Source: Effrenium voratum (lineage: Eukaryota; Sar; Dinophyceae; Suessiales; Symbiodiniaceae). Taken from it: a stretch of DNA of 64,000 bases. Every line of letters starts with the position of its first letter. The first letter of the stretch is position 1. Of this stretch, positions 34,807-45,700 are shown one piece after another. The DNA is taken from positions 310,001-374,000 of the forward strand of contig CAUJNA010003812.1 of assembly GCA_963377175.1 (NCBI GenBank). The letters are read 5' to 3'. The translations under genes and the position numbers were made by a program. Under the pieces are notes generated by a model. It did no database searches. It was given only the letters and a program-made list of their open reading frames with translations, and was not told where the DNA came from.

Positions 34807-36826
34807 GCATTGGAAGCGGCAGCTTTGTCTTGGCAATTGGAAGCAAAGCAGGGTCAAGCAATGGTTCAACGCAGCCAGGAGTTTGATGCAGCCGCAGCTC
34901 ATCTGACGAGTTTGCAGTGAGCGAAATCACTAACGTCCGCGCAGTCAGCCACATTGTGCGATTGCCATCTACAGCGCCAGCCGGCTTTATGCTGCAGCCA
35001 GTCCGGTTGCTATCATCACTCGAGGAATGTTACCCGCGCCGTCACTACACGTCACGGGTGTTGGGTTCTCGCACGTGACAGACCTGCTCAGGGTTTGCCA
35101 TCCGTGCCGGGCTCCTTTCCGTTTGAATGACAGTGCGACGTAAAATTATTGTGAGTGTCGGGGATGTCCACCCCACCTACTACGTATGTGCAGCACTACG
35201 CTGGCAAGTTGCACCCCGAACCCACTCTGTCATGGTCAGCCCGCTTCTTCGACTGCGGCAGCGATGTTTCCAAAAACACTCCGAGTGAACCGCGGAGCCC
35301 TGGAGTTTACTCGCAGCATGCCTGTCCAGACACTGCCTTCTCAGGACGCAGAGCTGTGCGTTCAACCTAAGGGTGAGCTTGTTCAATCAGTCTGGCTGTG
35401 AACATCGTAGCAGCTCCAGCTTTGCTGAGCCTCACCTGTTTGCGACAAAGAGTGACATGTCAGCAGGCATAAAGAGCTCTGCAGCTCACCAGCACCGGAC
35501 TCTCAACAAAAACAAAGTCACATCACAGATGTCGCTGCTGGGCTCCGTGAAAGATACCATTCAAAACATGACGTGTTCCACTACAGGCAAATCGCCATTT
35601 TGGGGGGGCAACGGCCAGGTGGATAACCTTAAAGTCCCTGTTGAGGTGCTCTTTCTGTACAGCCGCTGAGCTCTTCAAGTCATGCAGCGTGATAGCCTGC
35701 GGTCTCTTCACGCGAAGTCCCCCGCCAGCATTCGCTTCCAGTAGTCGCCCCACTTCCCTGCCCCTGCCTTCTTGCAGCACGCAGCGTACATGACCTGTTC
35801 CACTAGAAGGAAACTGCCATGTTGGGGGTAATGTTCAGGTGGATAATCTTAACGCAATGTTGAGGTGCTCTTTCTGTATCACTAAGCCCTTCACGTCAAG
35901 CAGCGTGACAGCTTGCGGTCTCTTCGTGCGGTATCCCGAGCCTGCTTTGTGCCCGCGGCCACTCTGGTTGCCCTGAACACTGGAGGCATGTTACCTGAGC
36001 GGTCCTGCACGCAACGACTGTGTTGGGCTTTGGCGCGTTGCCCTCTTGGCATATCCGTGCCAGGCATGGTGCGAGGAGTTTCGCTGCATGGCGCCAGGGC
36101 AGTGGCCTTTGTTGAGGGCTCCAGAAGAGATTCGATTCAGCCATTTACAGCATTACCTTGTAGATTACAATTTGTCCTTTCAATTTGGGTCACCAGGTGG
36201 ATAATCTAAAGCCCCTATTAAGGTGCTCTTTCGATACAGCCATTAAGCTCTTCACGTTTATTAGCTGCGGTCTCTTCGTGCGGTATCTCAAGCCTGCTTT
36301 GTGCCCGCAGCCATTCTGGTTGCCTGAAGACGGGAGGCAGGTTACCTGCGCAGTCCTGCACGGCACACGCGTTGGGCTTTCGCACGTTGCCGTTTTGGCA
36401 GGCCTGCTCAGGGTTTGCCATCCGTGCCGGGCTCCTTTCCATTTGAATGACACCATTCCCTTTCAGCATTTGGAGGGCTTTACCGCGTTGCCCGCTTGGC
36501 CTGCCTGCTTATCCGCGCTAAACACGGAGTGAACTCCCGGGGAGTTTCGCAGCACGGCGCCAGGGCAGTGGCGTTTTTTGAGGGCTCCATAAAAGAAACG
36601 GTTTGGCCATGTACAGCGTTGCCTGTTAAAAAGGCAGGTAGGTCATCTCACGTTCCCTGCACAGGTGCGCGGCGACAGCCGTCAATAAGCTTCACGCCAC
36701 GCAGCGTGACAGCCTGCGGTCTCTTCGTGCTGGATGTGAGTTGGAGGCCATGAGGCTTGAAGCGTGCAAGCCTCGCTCATGTCATGGTTGCACCTACGCT
36801 CACCGATCCAGATCCAGGCGGCAGCT
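34807..36826 (+). repeat. Tandem duplication unit 2 (about 2.02 kb)
   Basis: Second copy of the 32860-34806 unit. It differs by scattered substitutions and several small indels. One is a 3-bp loss in AATAAGCTCTTCACG, which reads AATAAGCTTCACG in this copy. A third copy starts at 36827 and decays within about 200 bp. Confidence 0.8.
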
Positions 36827-38699
36827 GCATTGGAAGCGGCAGCTTTGTCTTGGCAATTGGAAGCAAAGCAGGATCAAGCAACGGTTCAACCCAGCCAGGA
36901 GTCTGATGCAGCCGCAGCTCATCTGACGAGTTTGCAGTGAGTTCAAGGCAGCCGCGGCTCATTTGACAAGTTTGCAGTGAACATCAGTCAGCGAAGTCAC
37001 TGACATCCTCGCAGTCAGCCACATTGTACGATTGGCATCTACAGTGCCAGTGCCAGCCTCCTTCTTCGATCGCTGCAGCGATTTTTCGAGGCACACACAG
37101 ACTTAACCCTCAAGCCCAGGAGTTTACTCGGAGCATGTGAGGCACTATGCAGGCAAGTTCCACCAGTTCCACCCCGAACCCATTCTGTCATGGTCAGCCC
37201 ACGGCCCCCGCCTTGTTTGATCGCTGCAGCGATGTTTCGAAGGATACACAGAGCCAACCCCCCAGCCCAGGAGTGTACTCGTTCCACGCAGGTCCAGACA
37301 CTGCCTGCGCACGACGCAGAGCTGTGCGTTCAAGATGACCTACGATTCGGCCATTTACAACATTACCTTTTAGACCACAATGGAAGGGCCGCTTGCGTCA
37401 TGAAATTCTTCTGAGCGTTGGGGATGCCCATCCCACCTAAGCTATGCCAGCAAGCGCGAGTATGACCCAGTCTTCTCTTGTTCAGTGGCCGCCCCGCCTC
37501 ACTGCCCCCCCCTTCTTGGAATACTGCGGCAACAGTTCGCAGGAGGCACTTATTGAAATCCCGAGGGGTTTCGCAGCACGACGCCAGGGCAGTGGCCCTT
37601 TTTATAAAGGAAGATTCGGCCTTTTGCAACATTGCATTCTAGACCAAAAGGCTTGTAGATCATCTTTCCTCCTCTGCACAGGTGCACAGCCGTCCGCAAG
37701 CTCTTCACGCCATGCATCGTGATAGCCTGCAGTCTCTTCGTGCGGAGTCCCAGGCCAGCATTCGCTGCCTTTGAGGAGGCTACAAGGCTTGAAGCGAGCG
37801 AGGGCAAGTGGTCATGAGCAGCCTCTTTTGTGCTGCAGCAAGTCTACTTTCCCTCACCACTGGAGGCATGTTACCCGCGCCGTCCCTGCACGTGGGCTTT
37901 CGCAAACGCCCTGCTCGCAGGCTGCCATCCGTGCCGGGCTCCTTGACGTTTGAATGGCACTCGCTGCCTCTGAGTTGGAAGCTTTGTTGCTTAAAGCGAA
38001 GCGAGTCAGGGCAGGTGGGCCGGGCATTCGCCCTAGTCATGTTCACGCCCGCCAGCCAGCCCAGCGGTTGCCCTTACTGGCATCAATCGCAACCAAAGAA
38101 GCGATGGAGGCATGTTACCCGCACCGTGCTTAGACACCGCCAATGTGTTGAGCTTTAGCCGTGACACTGTGCCGGACACTCATGATTTTCACAGCATGGC
38201 GCCAAGGCAGCGGCCTGTTTTTGAGGGCTCCATGAAAGATACGATTCAGCCAAGGCAGGTGGTAGCCTGCGGTCTCGTCGTGCGTCGCAAGGGAGCATGT
38301 GCTGCTCCGACCCCGCACAAGAAGTTGGGCTTTCGCACGTTGCCCTTTTGGCAGGCCTGCTCAGGGTTTGCCATCCGTGCCGGGCTCCTTTCCGCTTGAA
38401 TGATATAAGGATTTTCAGAGGCATGGACATTCCATGCGACCAGGGAAGCTGTACCGGCAAGTACCGCCGAGAACCCGTTCTGTCACGTTCAGCGGCCGGC
38501 CCCCACCTTCAATCACTGCAGCAATGGTTCGAAGAACACAGAGTGAACCCCGGAGCCCAGGAGTTTGTTTACTCGCAGCATGCAGGTCCAGACACAGCGA
38601 GCAAGACGCATGACGTTGTCCAATCAGTCTGCGTACTAGCTCTGAACATCGTAGCAGCGTTTCTGAGCTTGGCCATTTACCGACAGGTTCTGACATTCA

Positions 38700-39680
38700 C
38701 GTGGCCTCTTCTCAGTGCTGAGTTGGAGCTTCGGCCGGTGAGTAGCCATTTCGCAGGTGATGTGCCATCTTGAGGGTTGTGGCTCGTGTTGCTTTCCTTG
38801 GCCCGAATTGTCCTGATGCTTCACGTGCCAATTGGGGGCTCTGGGCTGTAGATCTTGGCCAGGGCCTCTCGCAGAAAGCTCCACTTCTGGCGACGCCAGG
38901 GTTCGATTTGTTTGGCTTCACGGAGCTTTCCGGTTTCGCACTTGCACCAGCGAATTGTGCAATAAGAAAAGGACCTTGAACAGTTGGCTGTTAAACATGC
39001 CGTAGATGCCTGTCAGGCGAAGGCGAGGCTTCAAACCCGAACACAGTCACACGAGCCCTACTCATTTGATGCTGCCTGACTTTCGATCGCTTTCCAGCCA
39101 CCCTTTGCCCGATACCGCAGGGCCCAGTGTTGGTTCCCCACAACAAAGGGCCTGAGAAGAAACGATTGCAGTCCAGTCACTGCTTCAACATGGAGGCTAA
39201 TCGGCCCATGCACATGCTGGCGAGGATTGATTTCTTCCGCCTTGCTGTCCAAGCAGGCTGCGCGCCTGGTAAGTCTAATGAGTTGACTGCTGGAAGAAGG
39301 GTTTTCAGCGTTCTGACAGGCAATAATCCTTGGCAGGCTTGCCACTACGACGTTGCGCCGTTTCGAGACTAATGCTGAGCCGCAAGTCCCGGCGGAAATG
39401 CACGCGCACGCAGTCCACACGCTAAAGCTCTAAGAGCGCAGACACGTTGCAGGGATTCGTTGGATGCTGGCCGTATCCCAGAGCAGGTTCAATGTGCATT
39501 GCTTTGCGCAGCCCACAGGCTTGACTGCGTTCTGGGCATGTGCGCCCAAAGTTCGCGCATGGCCCGAGGAGCCGCGTACGCGTCTCAGCTTTCAGACGGC
39601 AGCTTTTGATAGAGAAACAGTGCGGCGCAGTGCAATCTTCATTTGCTGTTCATTCGGGATTCTGTTTTGTGATTGGCAAA
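38700..39680 (+). repeat. Module D, copy 2
   Basis: It is very similar to 47417-48420 over its central 39060-39430 part (GATGCTGCCTGACTTTCGAT to GCTGAGCCGCAAGTCCCGGC). It is more distant from 25437-26880. It ends near 39680, before the minisatellite fragment. Confidence 0.72.
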
Positions 39681-39764
39681 ATGATATCTTTCCCCAAACA
39701 GTGTTTTGTTCCCCAAACAGTTTACAGTTAGGTTCTTACTCCTCTGAAAAAGAACGGGCCATGT

Positions 39765-39965
39765 GCTGCCAGATCGTCGGGCCGCGTGCTCGCCAGTGTA
39801 CGCATTTGCTTGAGCGCACGCATGTACTTGTCTCCCAGTATGCGCCTTCATTTGTCTCCCGGCGCTGCCAGATTGCCGGGCAGCGCGCTCGCCAGTGCGC
39901 GCATTGCTTACCTCCCAGCGTGTGCCTTCATTTGTCTCCAAGTGTACGCTTTTGCTTAGTGTCCC
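39765..39965 (+). repeat. Fragment of the 30.4-kb minisatellite
   Basis: About two units carry TGCTGCCAGATCGTCGGGCC, CTCGCCAGTGTACGCATTTG and CTTCATTTGTCTCCCGGCGC. They match the 30390-31240 array but lie 8.5 kb away, next to the AT-rich block. Confidence 0.75.
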
Positions 39966-40420
39966 AAAGCGTTCCGGGAAGCAACAGCTTTCCTGGCCTG
40001 CGCCTTTTCCGGGATAGACGCTTTTGAGATGCTGCCGTGCCAAGCATTGCGCAGAGAGCTGTTGTTGGAGGCATGTTGATATTAGGCCGTGTGGTTTTGC
40101 AGGTTTCAGCCCCGTCTCGGGGCTGGAGTGGGGGGGGCGGGGGAAAAATTGTTAAAAGGTTGGTTCAAGGGTAGGGTATTTTCAGTTCAGGGTTTCAGGG
40201 TTCAGGGATGAAATTAAACAAGCAAACCATTTTGTTCAAAACCTAAGTATTGGTTCTGGGTTTTTCTAAAATTTCTCAACATGTTTTACATTTTTTTCAT
40301 TTAAGAACAGTCTAACATTTTGACATTTTCAAGGTTCAGGTTTCAGACCATTTTACGGCTTTCTGGGGGATAGATAGAATGGTTTAATCAGATTGTAAGT
40401 TGTTAATATGAATAAACTGA

Positions 40421-41141
40421 TTACAAGTAAAAATCACTTATGTTCTCAAAGTCTGGTCTCAACTCATCACCTTCACTTTCACTTTCAGTATCTTCATTGA
40501 ATAATTGTTCATTCAATTTGTCAGAAATGTCCATTCCAAATTTTTCACCATACAAAATATTATGTCTGTAGTCTTCATTCATATCAATATAATGTAGAAT
40601 ACACATAAACTCATTGAATAATTTCATCATAAGCATCTTCAATACTTTCACCATTTGTATCCCAAAAATAGTTTAGTGTATGTCTTTTCCAATGTTTTAA
40701 TTGGTCTTCGTGTTTAATATTCCAACATAAAATTTGTAAAACTTGGTGATGTCTTCTGCTCAATGTCTTTAATTCTGGTATGCTTCTGAATTCGTCAAGT
40801 GTTGGTAAATCCTCACCATTTATATTAAAATAGTACGATAATTTAATGCTAAATAAATCAAAGATGTCATTGTCATATCCATAATGTGTTCAATGTTTTA
40901 ATATCTTTATCATTTCTTCACATTTTTCACATCTATTATTGCTTGAAATGTTTTGGATTATATCAACTGGTAATACTTTTGATGTCATTTTTAGTATAGC
41001 AACTATTTTTGCACATTCTTTACAAAATGTTATATCACAACATTTTCACATATAATTACTTAATACTTGTTGTTTTGCTTTTTCTAAATCATCAAATATT
41101 TCAATTTTATACAGTGGAGCTTCACTTTCAGTATCACTCAT
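40421..41141 (-). pseudogene. Decayed gene C: acidic, Cys-rich unknown protein
   Basis: The frame starts at ATG 41141 (MSDTESEAPLY) and runs 176 codons toward 40615. It is interrupted only by TGA at codons 32 (41048-41046) and 84 (40892-40890). A third TGA at codon 177 is bypassed by a one-base frame change into a 77-codon frame ending at TAA 40421, with an acidic Ser/Glu segment (DTESESEGDE). The first part has two Cys clusters (CCDITFCKEC and CEKC), suggestive of a small zinc-binding fold. I recognise no family. It lies 33 bp after gene B in the same orientation. It may be a pseudogene, or TGA may have encoded Trp in the source. Confidence 0.5.
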
Positions 41142-41173
41142 TATTTTCCTTACTATTATAAGGTAGTTTTTCT

Positions 41174-42057
41174 TTAAGTAGTTTTTGTTTTTGAAGGGTT
41201 GGTATTTTGGTTTTCAGTTTCATCATTTTCACTTTCAGCATCAGTAGGAACAGGGATGTCAGTAGGAGGTGCTATTTCATAATTAGGATTTTCTTCTGAG
41301 GATGATGAATTAACAGTATGTGTTGAAGAACTGTTAACAGTGATAGGCGGAGAACTATGAACACTAACAGGGGGTTCAGTGTTTAACTCAACTTCTTCAC
41401 CAACATTTGTATTCAACCAACTCATTATAGCACTTGCTATATCATAAGAAGATACTAATGAATTCATTGTTAAATGAACTAATAACTCTGAAATGTGAAT
41501 TGTGGTTATTGTAGTGTGATATGTTAAATGTGCTACTATTTGACCTAAACTAAAACCCGACCTCATCATAATTTCTATAATCCTCATCAACATAAATAGT
41601 TTTTTTATATTTATCAATGTCATCATTTTTTATCATCATCGTCATCGTCATCATCATATAAATCAGGGTCATATGTAAATGCTTCTGCTTCTGCTTCAGC
41701 CTTGGTTATCAATTTGCTTTTGAAATTCTTTGAAGACCCACTTAATAGTTTTGTCATATCATCAAAATTATAAGTTTGTGTCGCTTTATCATTTGGAAGG
41801 TCTGTTTGTGTTGCCTTGTTTTCTTTGTTAAGCGTTTGTGTTGCCTTATTTGCCATCATAACTTCTGCATTCATATATCTTTCTTTATTTTTATAATTCA
41901 TCAAATCCATTTTATCAAAATCAAAATTATTCAATAACATATCTTTCTTGTATTTCTTCAGTATAACTGTTTTTTTCAGTTTGCTTGTGATTGCTTGTTT
42001 TAACATTTCATGATAAGTAAAGCGTTTCCTTAACTCGTGTTTGTGGTTGTTAATCAT
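41174..42057 (-). pseudogene. Decayed gene B: basic N-terminus, three KATQT motifs, acidic middle
   Basis: It starts at ATG 42057. The first 145 codons encode a Lys-rich N-terminus, three KATQT motifs at residues 71, 81 and 91 (10-residue spacing), then a run of eight Asp and a stop at 41623. A change of one A in the A6 run near 41626 would continue the acidic frame, and a further change near GGTTTT (about 41558) leads into the frame ending at 41174. The last part has a hydrophobic region and then Ser/Thr/Pro-rich sequence. An alternative reading is two genes overlapping by ATGA at 41626-41623. The KATQT motifs match the known dynein light chain (LC8) consensus. No family is recognised. Confidence 0.5.
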
Positions 42058-42122
42058 TTTATATAATTATTGATAAATTATGTAAAATGATTTTATCAGT
42101 TCTCGCTTACGCTCCAACAATG

Positions 42123-42786
42123 CTACGCATCGTCTTTTGTTGCTTTACCTTTTCCTTTCATACCTCTCCAATCTTCCATTCTTTTTCTTAACAATTCACC
42201 ATTTACTTTTGTTGTCCATTTACCCTTTGAAATTAATTCTTCAATCACATTAATTAAGTAGATTGGTCTTTGCCCTTGCCTTTCATGTTTAAACTGTCAT
42301 ACTTTGCTTGTTGTTCTGATGTCATTTGAAAGCCTCTTAAATGTAGTTGAAACAAGATGTCATCTGTGCTAATGTCTCTGTGTTTCCATCTGTCTATGTC
42401 TGTGTTGTAATCTATTGTTTCTCTTGCTTTTCTTGATTTAGGTGGTGCTTTCGTGCTTTCATCATCATCATTTCATTTCCCCTTGTCATTAGTCCTCTTT
42501 GCGCCCCTTGTATCCGTTTAACTGCTTCATCCTTTGTAAGAATAGGTTCTAACGGTGGTAAGTCATCATCGCTTGATTTAGCAGTTGCCATCCCTTGAAC
42601 CTCTGATGGAGTATCAGATTTTGTTCTTCTCCAATCTGTGACTACACGTGCCCTTTCGTGTAAATCATCTAAAAATTGTCGTCTAACATCTTCTGACATT
42701 TGACTGATTTGTTGCTCGTGCTGTTCCTCAGCATCGTCCATTGTGGCACTTAGTGTTTGTATTGCTCCGTCTCTTAATTCATCCAT
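42123..42786 (-). pseudogene. Decayed gene A: coiled-coil-like protein with IQ motif
   Basis: ATG at 42786 opens a 124-codon frame ending at 42412. It is Glu/Gln/Asp-rich and helix-prone at the start (DDAEEQHEQQISQMSEDVRR). At residues 92-102 it has IQGAQRGLMTR, which fits the IQ calmodulin-binding consensus. Coding-like sequence continues in other frames: one includes TDDILFQLHLRGFQMTSEQQ, another includes INVIEELISKGKW and stops at TAG 42125-42123. At least two indels are therefore needed to explain it. It sits at the right edge of the AT-rich block. No family is recognised. Confidence 0.45.
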
Positions 42787-45700
42787 TTCATCTCGTGATC
42801 AGTTCCAAGGGAGCACGTGCTGCCTCTCAGTTGGAGGCCATGAGGCTTGAAGCGTGCAAGCCTCGCTCATGTCACACTTGCACCAATGCCCACCGATCCC
42901 GGCGGCAGCTGCTGCAGTCGGAGCGGCAACTTTATCCTGGCAATTGGAGGCAAAGCAGGGTCACGCAACGGTTCAACGCAGCCGAGATTTTGGTGCAGCT
43001 ACAGCTCATTTGACGACTTTGCAGTGAACAAATTCACTGACTTCCGCGCGGTCAGCCACATTGTGCGATTACCATCTACAGAGCCAGCCTGCTTTACGCT
43101 GCAGCTAGTCTGGTTGCCGTCACTACTGGAGGCACGTTACCCACGTTACCCACGCCATCCCTACACGTCACGAGCGCTGAGAACCTGCACAGGGTTTGCC
43201 ATCCGTGCCGGGCTCCTTTCCTTTTGAATGACATCATGCCCTTGGGCGCGCCGTGAAATTCTTGTGAGTGTTGGGGATGTCCACCCCACCAACTACAGGT
43301 CGTAGGCATGGACATCCCATGTCCCCGGCAGCATGTGCGGCACACCGGCAACCGAACCCACTCTGTCATGGTCAGCCCACTTCTTCGACTGCTGCAGCGC
43401 TGTTTCGAAGGACGCACCGAGTGAACCGCGGAACCCAGGAGTTTACTCGCAACACGCCTGTCCAGAAACTGCCTGCTCAGGATGCAGAGCTGTGTGTTCA
43501 ACCTAGGGATAGCTTTTTTCAAGCAGTCTGCGTACTGGTTCTGAACATCGCAGCAGCCCCAGTGTTGCTGAGCCTGGCCGGGTTGCGACGAAGAGTGACA
43601 TGGGCGGGGCCACTCTCAGCGCACGCGTCAGCTGGTGCAAAGACTCCCAACATGGTTGCAACATCACAGACTTCAAGTGCTTTGCCACACTGCTGGGCTC
43701 CGTGAAAGATACGGTTCGGCCATTGTTCATGACCTGTGCTGCGAAAAGCAAAGGTCAGGTGAATGACCTTAAAGCCCCTTTTGACGTGCTCTTTCTGTAC
43801 GGCCGTTAAGCCCTTCAAGTCACGCAGTGTGATAGCCTGCAGTCTCCTTGTGCAGAGTCCCAAGCCAGCTGGTCACCCCACCTGCAGCAGTTTGCCGGAC
43901 GCACAGAGCGGAACCCGAGCCGAGGAGCCTCGCAGCATGTGGCCTTGTTGAGGGGAGATGCGGTTCCGGGTCTTAAAACATGACCTGTTCTACTACAAGG
44001 AAACTGCCATTTTGGTGCGGGCGGGGGGCAATGTTCAGTTGAGCAGCGATCAACACACCCGTGAAGAGACCTAGCCTTAGGGTGCCAGATTGCATTCTGC
44101 GGAAGGAATGGCAGAGGTCGTGGGAGCTTCCGTCGAGCATATCGCAAGCCTTGTTGCCGCGGAAGCAAAACCCCATGTTGCGGAAGGTTGCGGAAGCCCC
44201 ACGGCTTCCAGCCCCATATTATGACCATTTGTCCTTGTAATTCGTGTAACCAGGTGGATAATCTTAAAGCCCCTGTTGAGTGTTCTTGACGGCCAATCAG
44301 CAGCGCGATAGCCTGCGATCTCTTCGTGCCCTTCCTTGCCGGTCCCCCGCCCTCCCTGCCCCTGCTATCCTGGAAGAATGCTGCAGCGATTTGCCAAACG
44401 CACAGAGTGAAACCCCGAGGAACTTCGCAGCATGCAGTGTACCCTGAAAGACATGGTTCTGGATCTTAAAACGTGACCTGATCCACTGCGCGCCATTTGG
44501 GCCAAATGAATCCTTCACGTCACGCAGCGTGATAGCCTCTCAGTTCGAGGCCATGAGGCTTGAAGCGTGCAAGCCTCGCTCGTGTGACGCTTGCACCTAT
44601 GCCCACCAGCTGCATTGGAAGCGGCAGCTTTGTCTTGCCATTGGAAGCGAAGCAGGGTCAGGCGACGGTTCAACGCAGCCGCAAATTTGCTGCAGCTGCG
44701 GCTTATTTGACGAGTTTGCAGTGAACAAATTCACTGTTCAAGGAGGGGGCGGTTGCGCCGTGACTTTCTTGCGTGGGGATGATGACCCCTCCTTCTACAG
44801 ATTCCACAGGTCGTAGGCATGGACATTCCTTAGTGCCTCCCCGAACCCACTCTGTCATGGTCAGCCCGTCCCACGGCCCCCACCCTTTTAGATTGCGGCG
44901 ATGTTTCCAAGAGTGAAGCCCAGAGCCCAGGCGTTTACTTGCAGCATGCAGGTCCAGAAGCAGGACGCAGAGCTGTTTCAACCTAATGACCTTGTTCAAT
45001 CAGTCTGCGTGCCGGGGCCGCTGTGAGCTGGCACAAAGAGCTCAGCTGACCAGCACCGGACTTTTGAAAGGTTGCAACATTATAGGTTTCAGCTGCTTGG
45101 CCATGCTGGGCTCCGTGAAAGATACGGCTCGGGCATTCAAAACATCACCTGTTCCACTGAAAGGAAATCGCCATTTTGGAGCGGCAATGTTCATGTGAAT
45201 GACCTCAAAGCCCCATTTGAGCTGCTCTTTCTGTACGGCCGTTAAGCCCTTCAAGTCACGCAGCGTGATAGCCTGCAGTCTCCTTGTGCAGAGTCCCAAG
45301 CCAGCTGGTCACCCCACCTGCAGCAGTTTGCCGGACGCACAGAGCGGAACCCGAGCCGAGGAGCCTCGCAGCATGTGGCCTTGTTGAGGGGAGATGCGGT
45401 TCCGGGTCTTAAAACATGACCTGCTCCAAAAAAAAGATCTGGTCGTGGGGCGCAAAAATAGACTCTGAAGAAGGAATGGTTCGGGGTGCGGAAGCTCGTG
45501 GAAGCTTCCGCGAAGCATATTGTTAATATCGTCGTGGAAGGTTGCTTGGCTTGCAAGCGCCATGATTTGACAATTTATCCTTTCAATTTTAGTCGCCAGG
45601 TGGATAAGCTTAACGCCCCGTTGGAAGTGCTCTTTCTGTACAGCCACTAAGCCCTTCAAGTCACGCAGTGTGATAGCCTGCATTCTCCTTGTGCAGAGTC

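Larger units (their letters stand above)
32080..39764 (+). repeat. Macro-repeat 2 (composite repeat block)
   Basis: It has the same modules as macro-repeat 1. The left edge carries CACCCAACCATACAGAGAAC (32540), matching 20374. It includes the 2-kb tandem duplication and the module D copy at 38700-39680. Module D is cut off on its right side, where sequence changes to the minisatellite fragment at 39765. Confidence 0.72.
40100..42795. other. AT-rich block of foreign composition with decayed genes
   Basis: Between repeats of typical GC content, this stretch of about 2.4-2.7 kb is strongly AT-rich (most extreme at 40340-42790). It carries a run of minus-strand reading frames with Asn/Lys/Asp/Ile-rich codon use unlike anything else in the window. 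Its left side has a perfect hairpin CAGCCCCG-TCT-CGGGGCTG (40107-40125) and TTCAGGG repeats (40180-40206). The right junction is sharp at about 42790-42806, where macro-repeat sequence resumes. No terminal inverted repeat or target duplication could be recognised. Composition and gene compactness suggest an integrated virus-like or organelle-like segment, but no hallmark gene is present. Confidence 0.6.

Noticed and set aside
41623..41626. ATGA stop/start overlap as evidence of translational coupling
   Set aside because: The overlap lies at an A6 run, and one base change gives a continuous acidic frame, so decay is the simpler reading.
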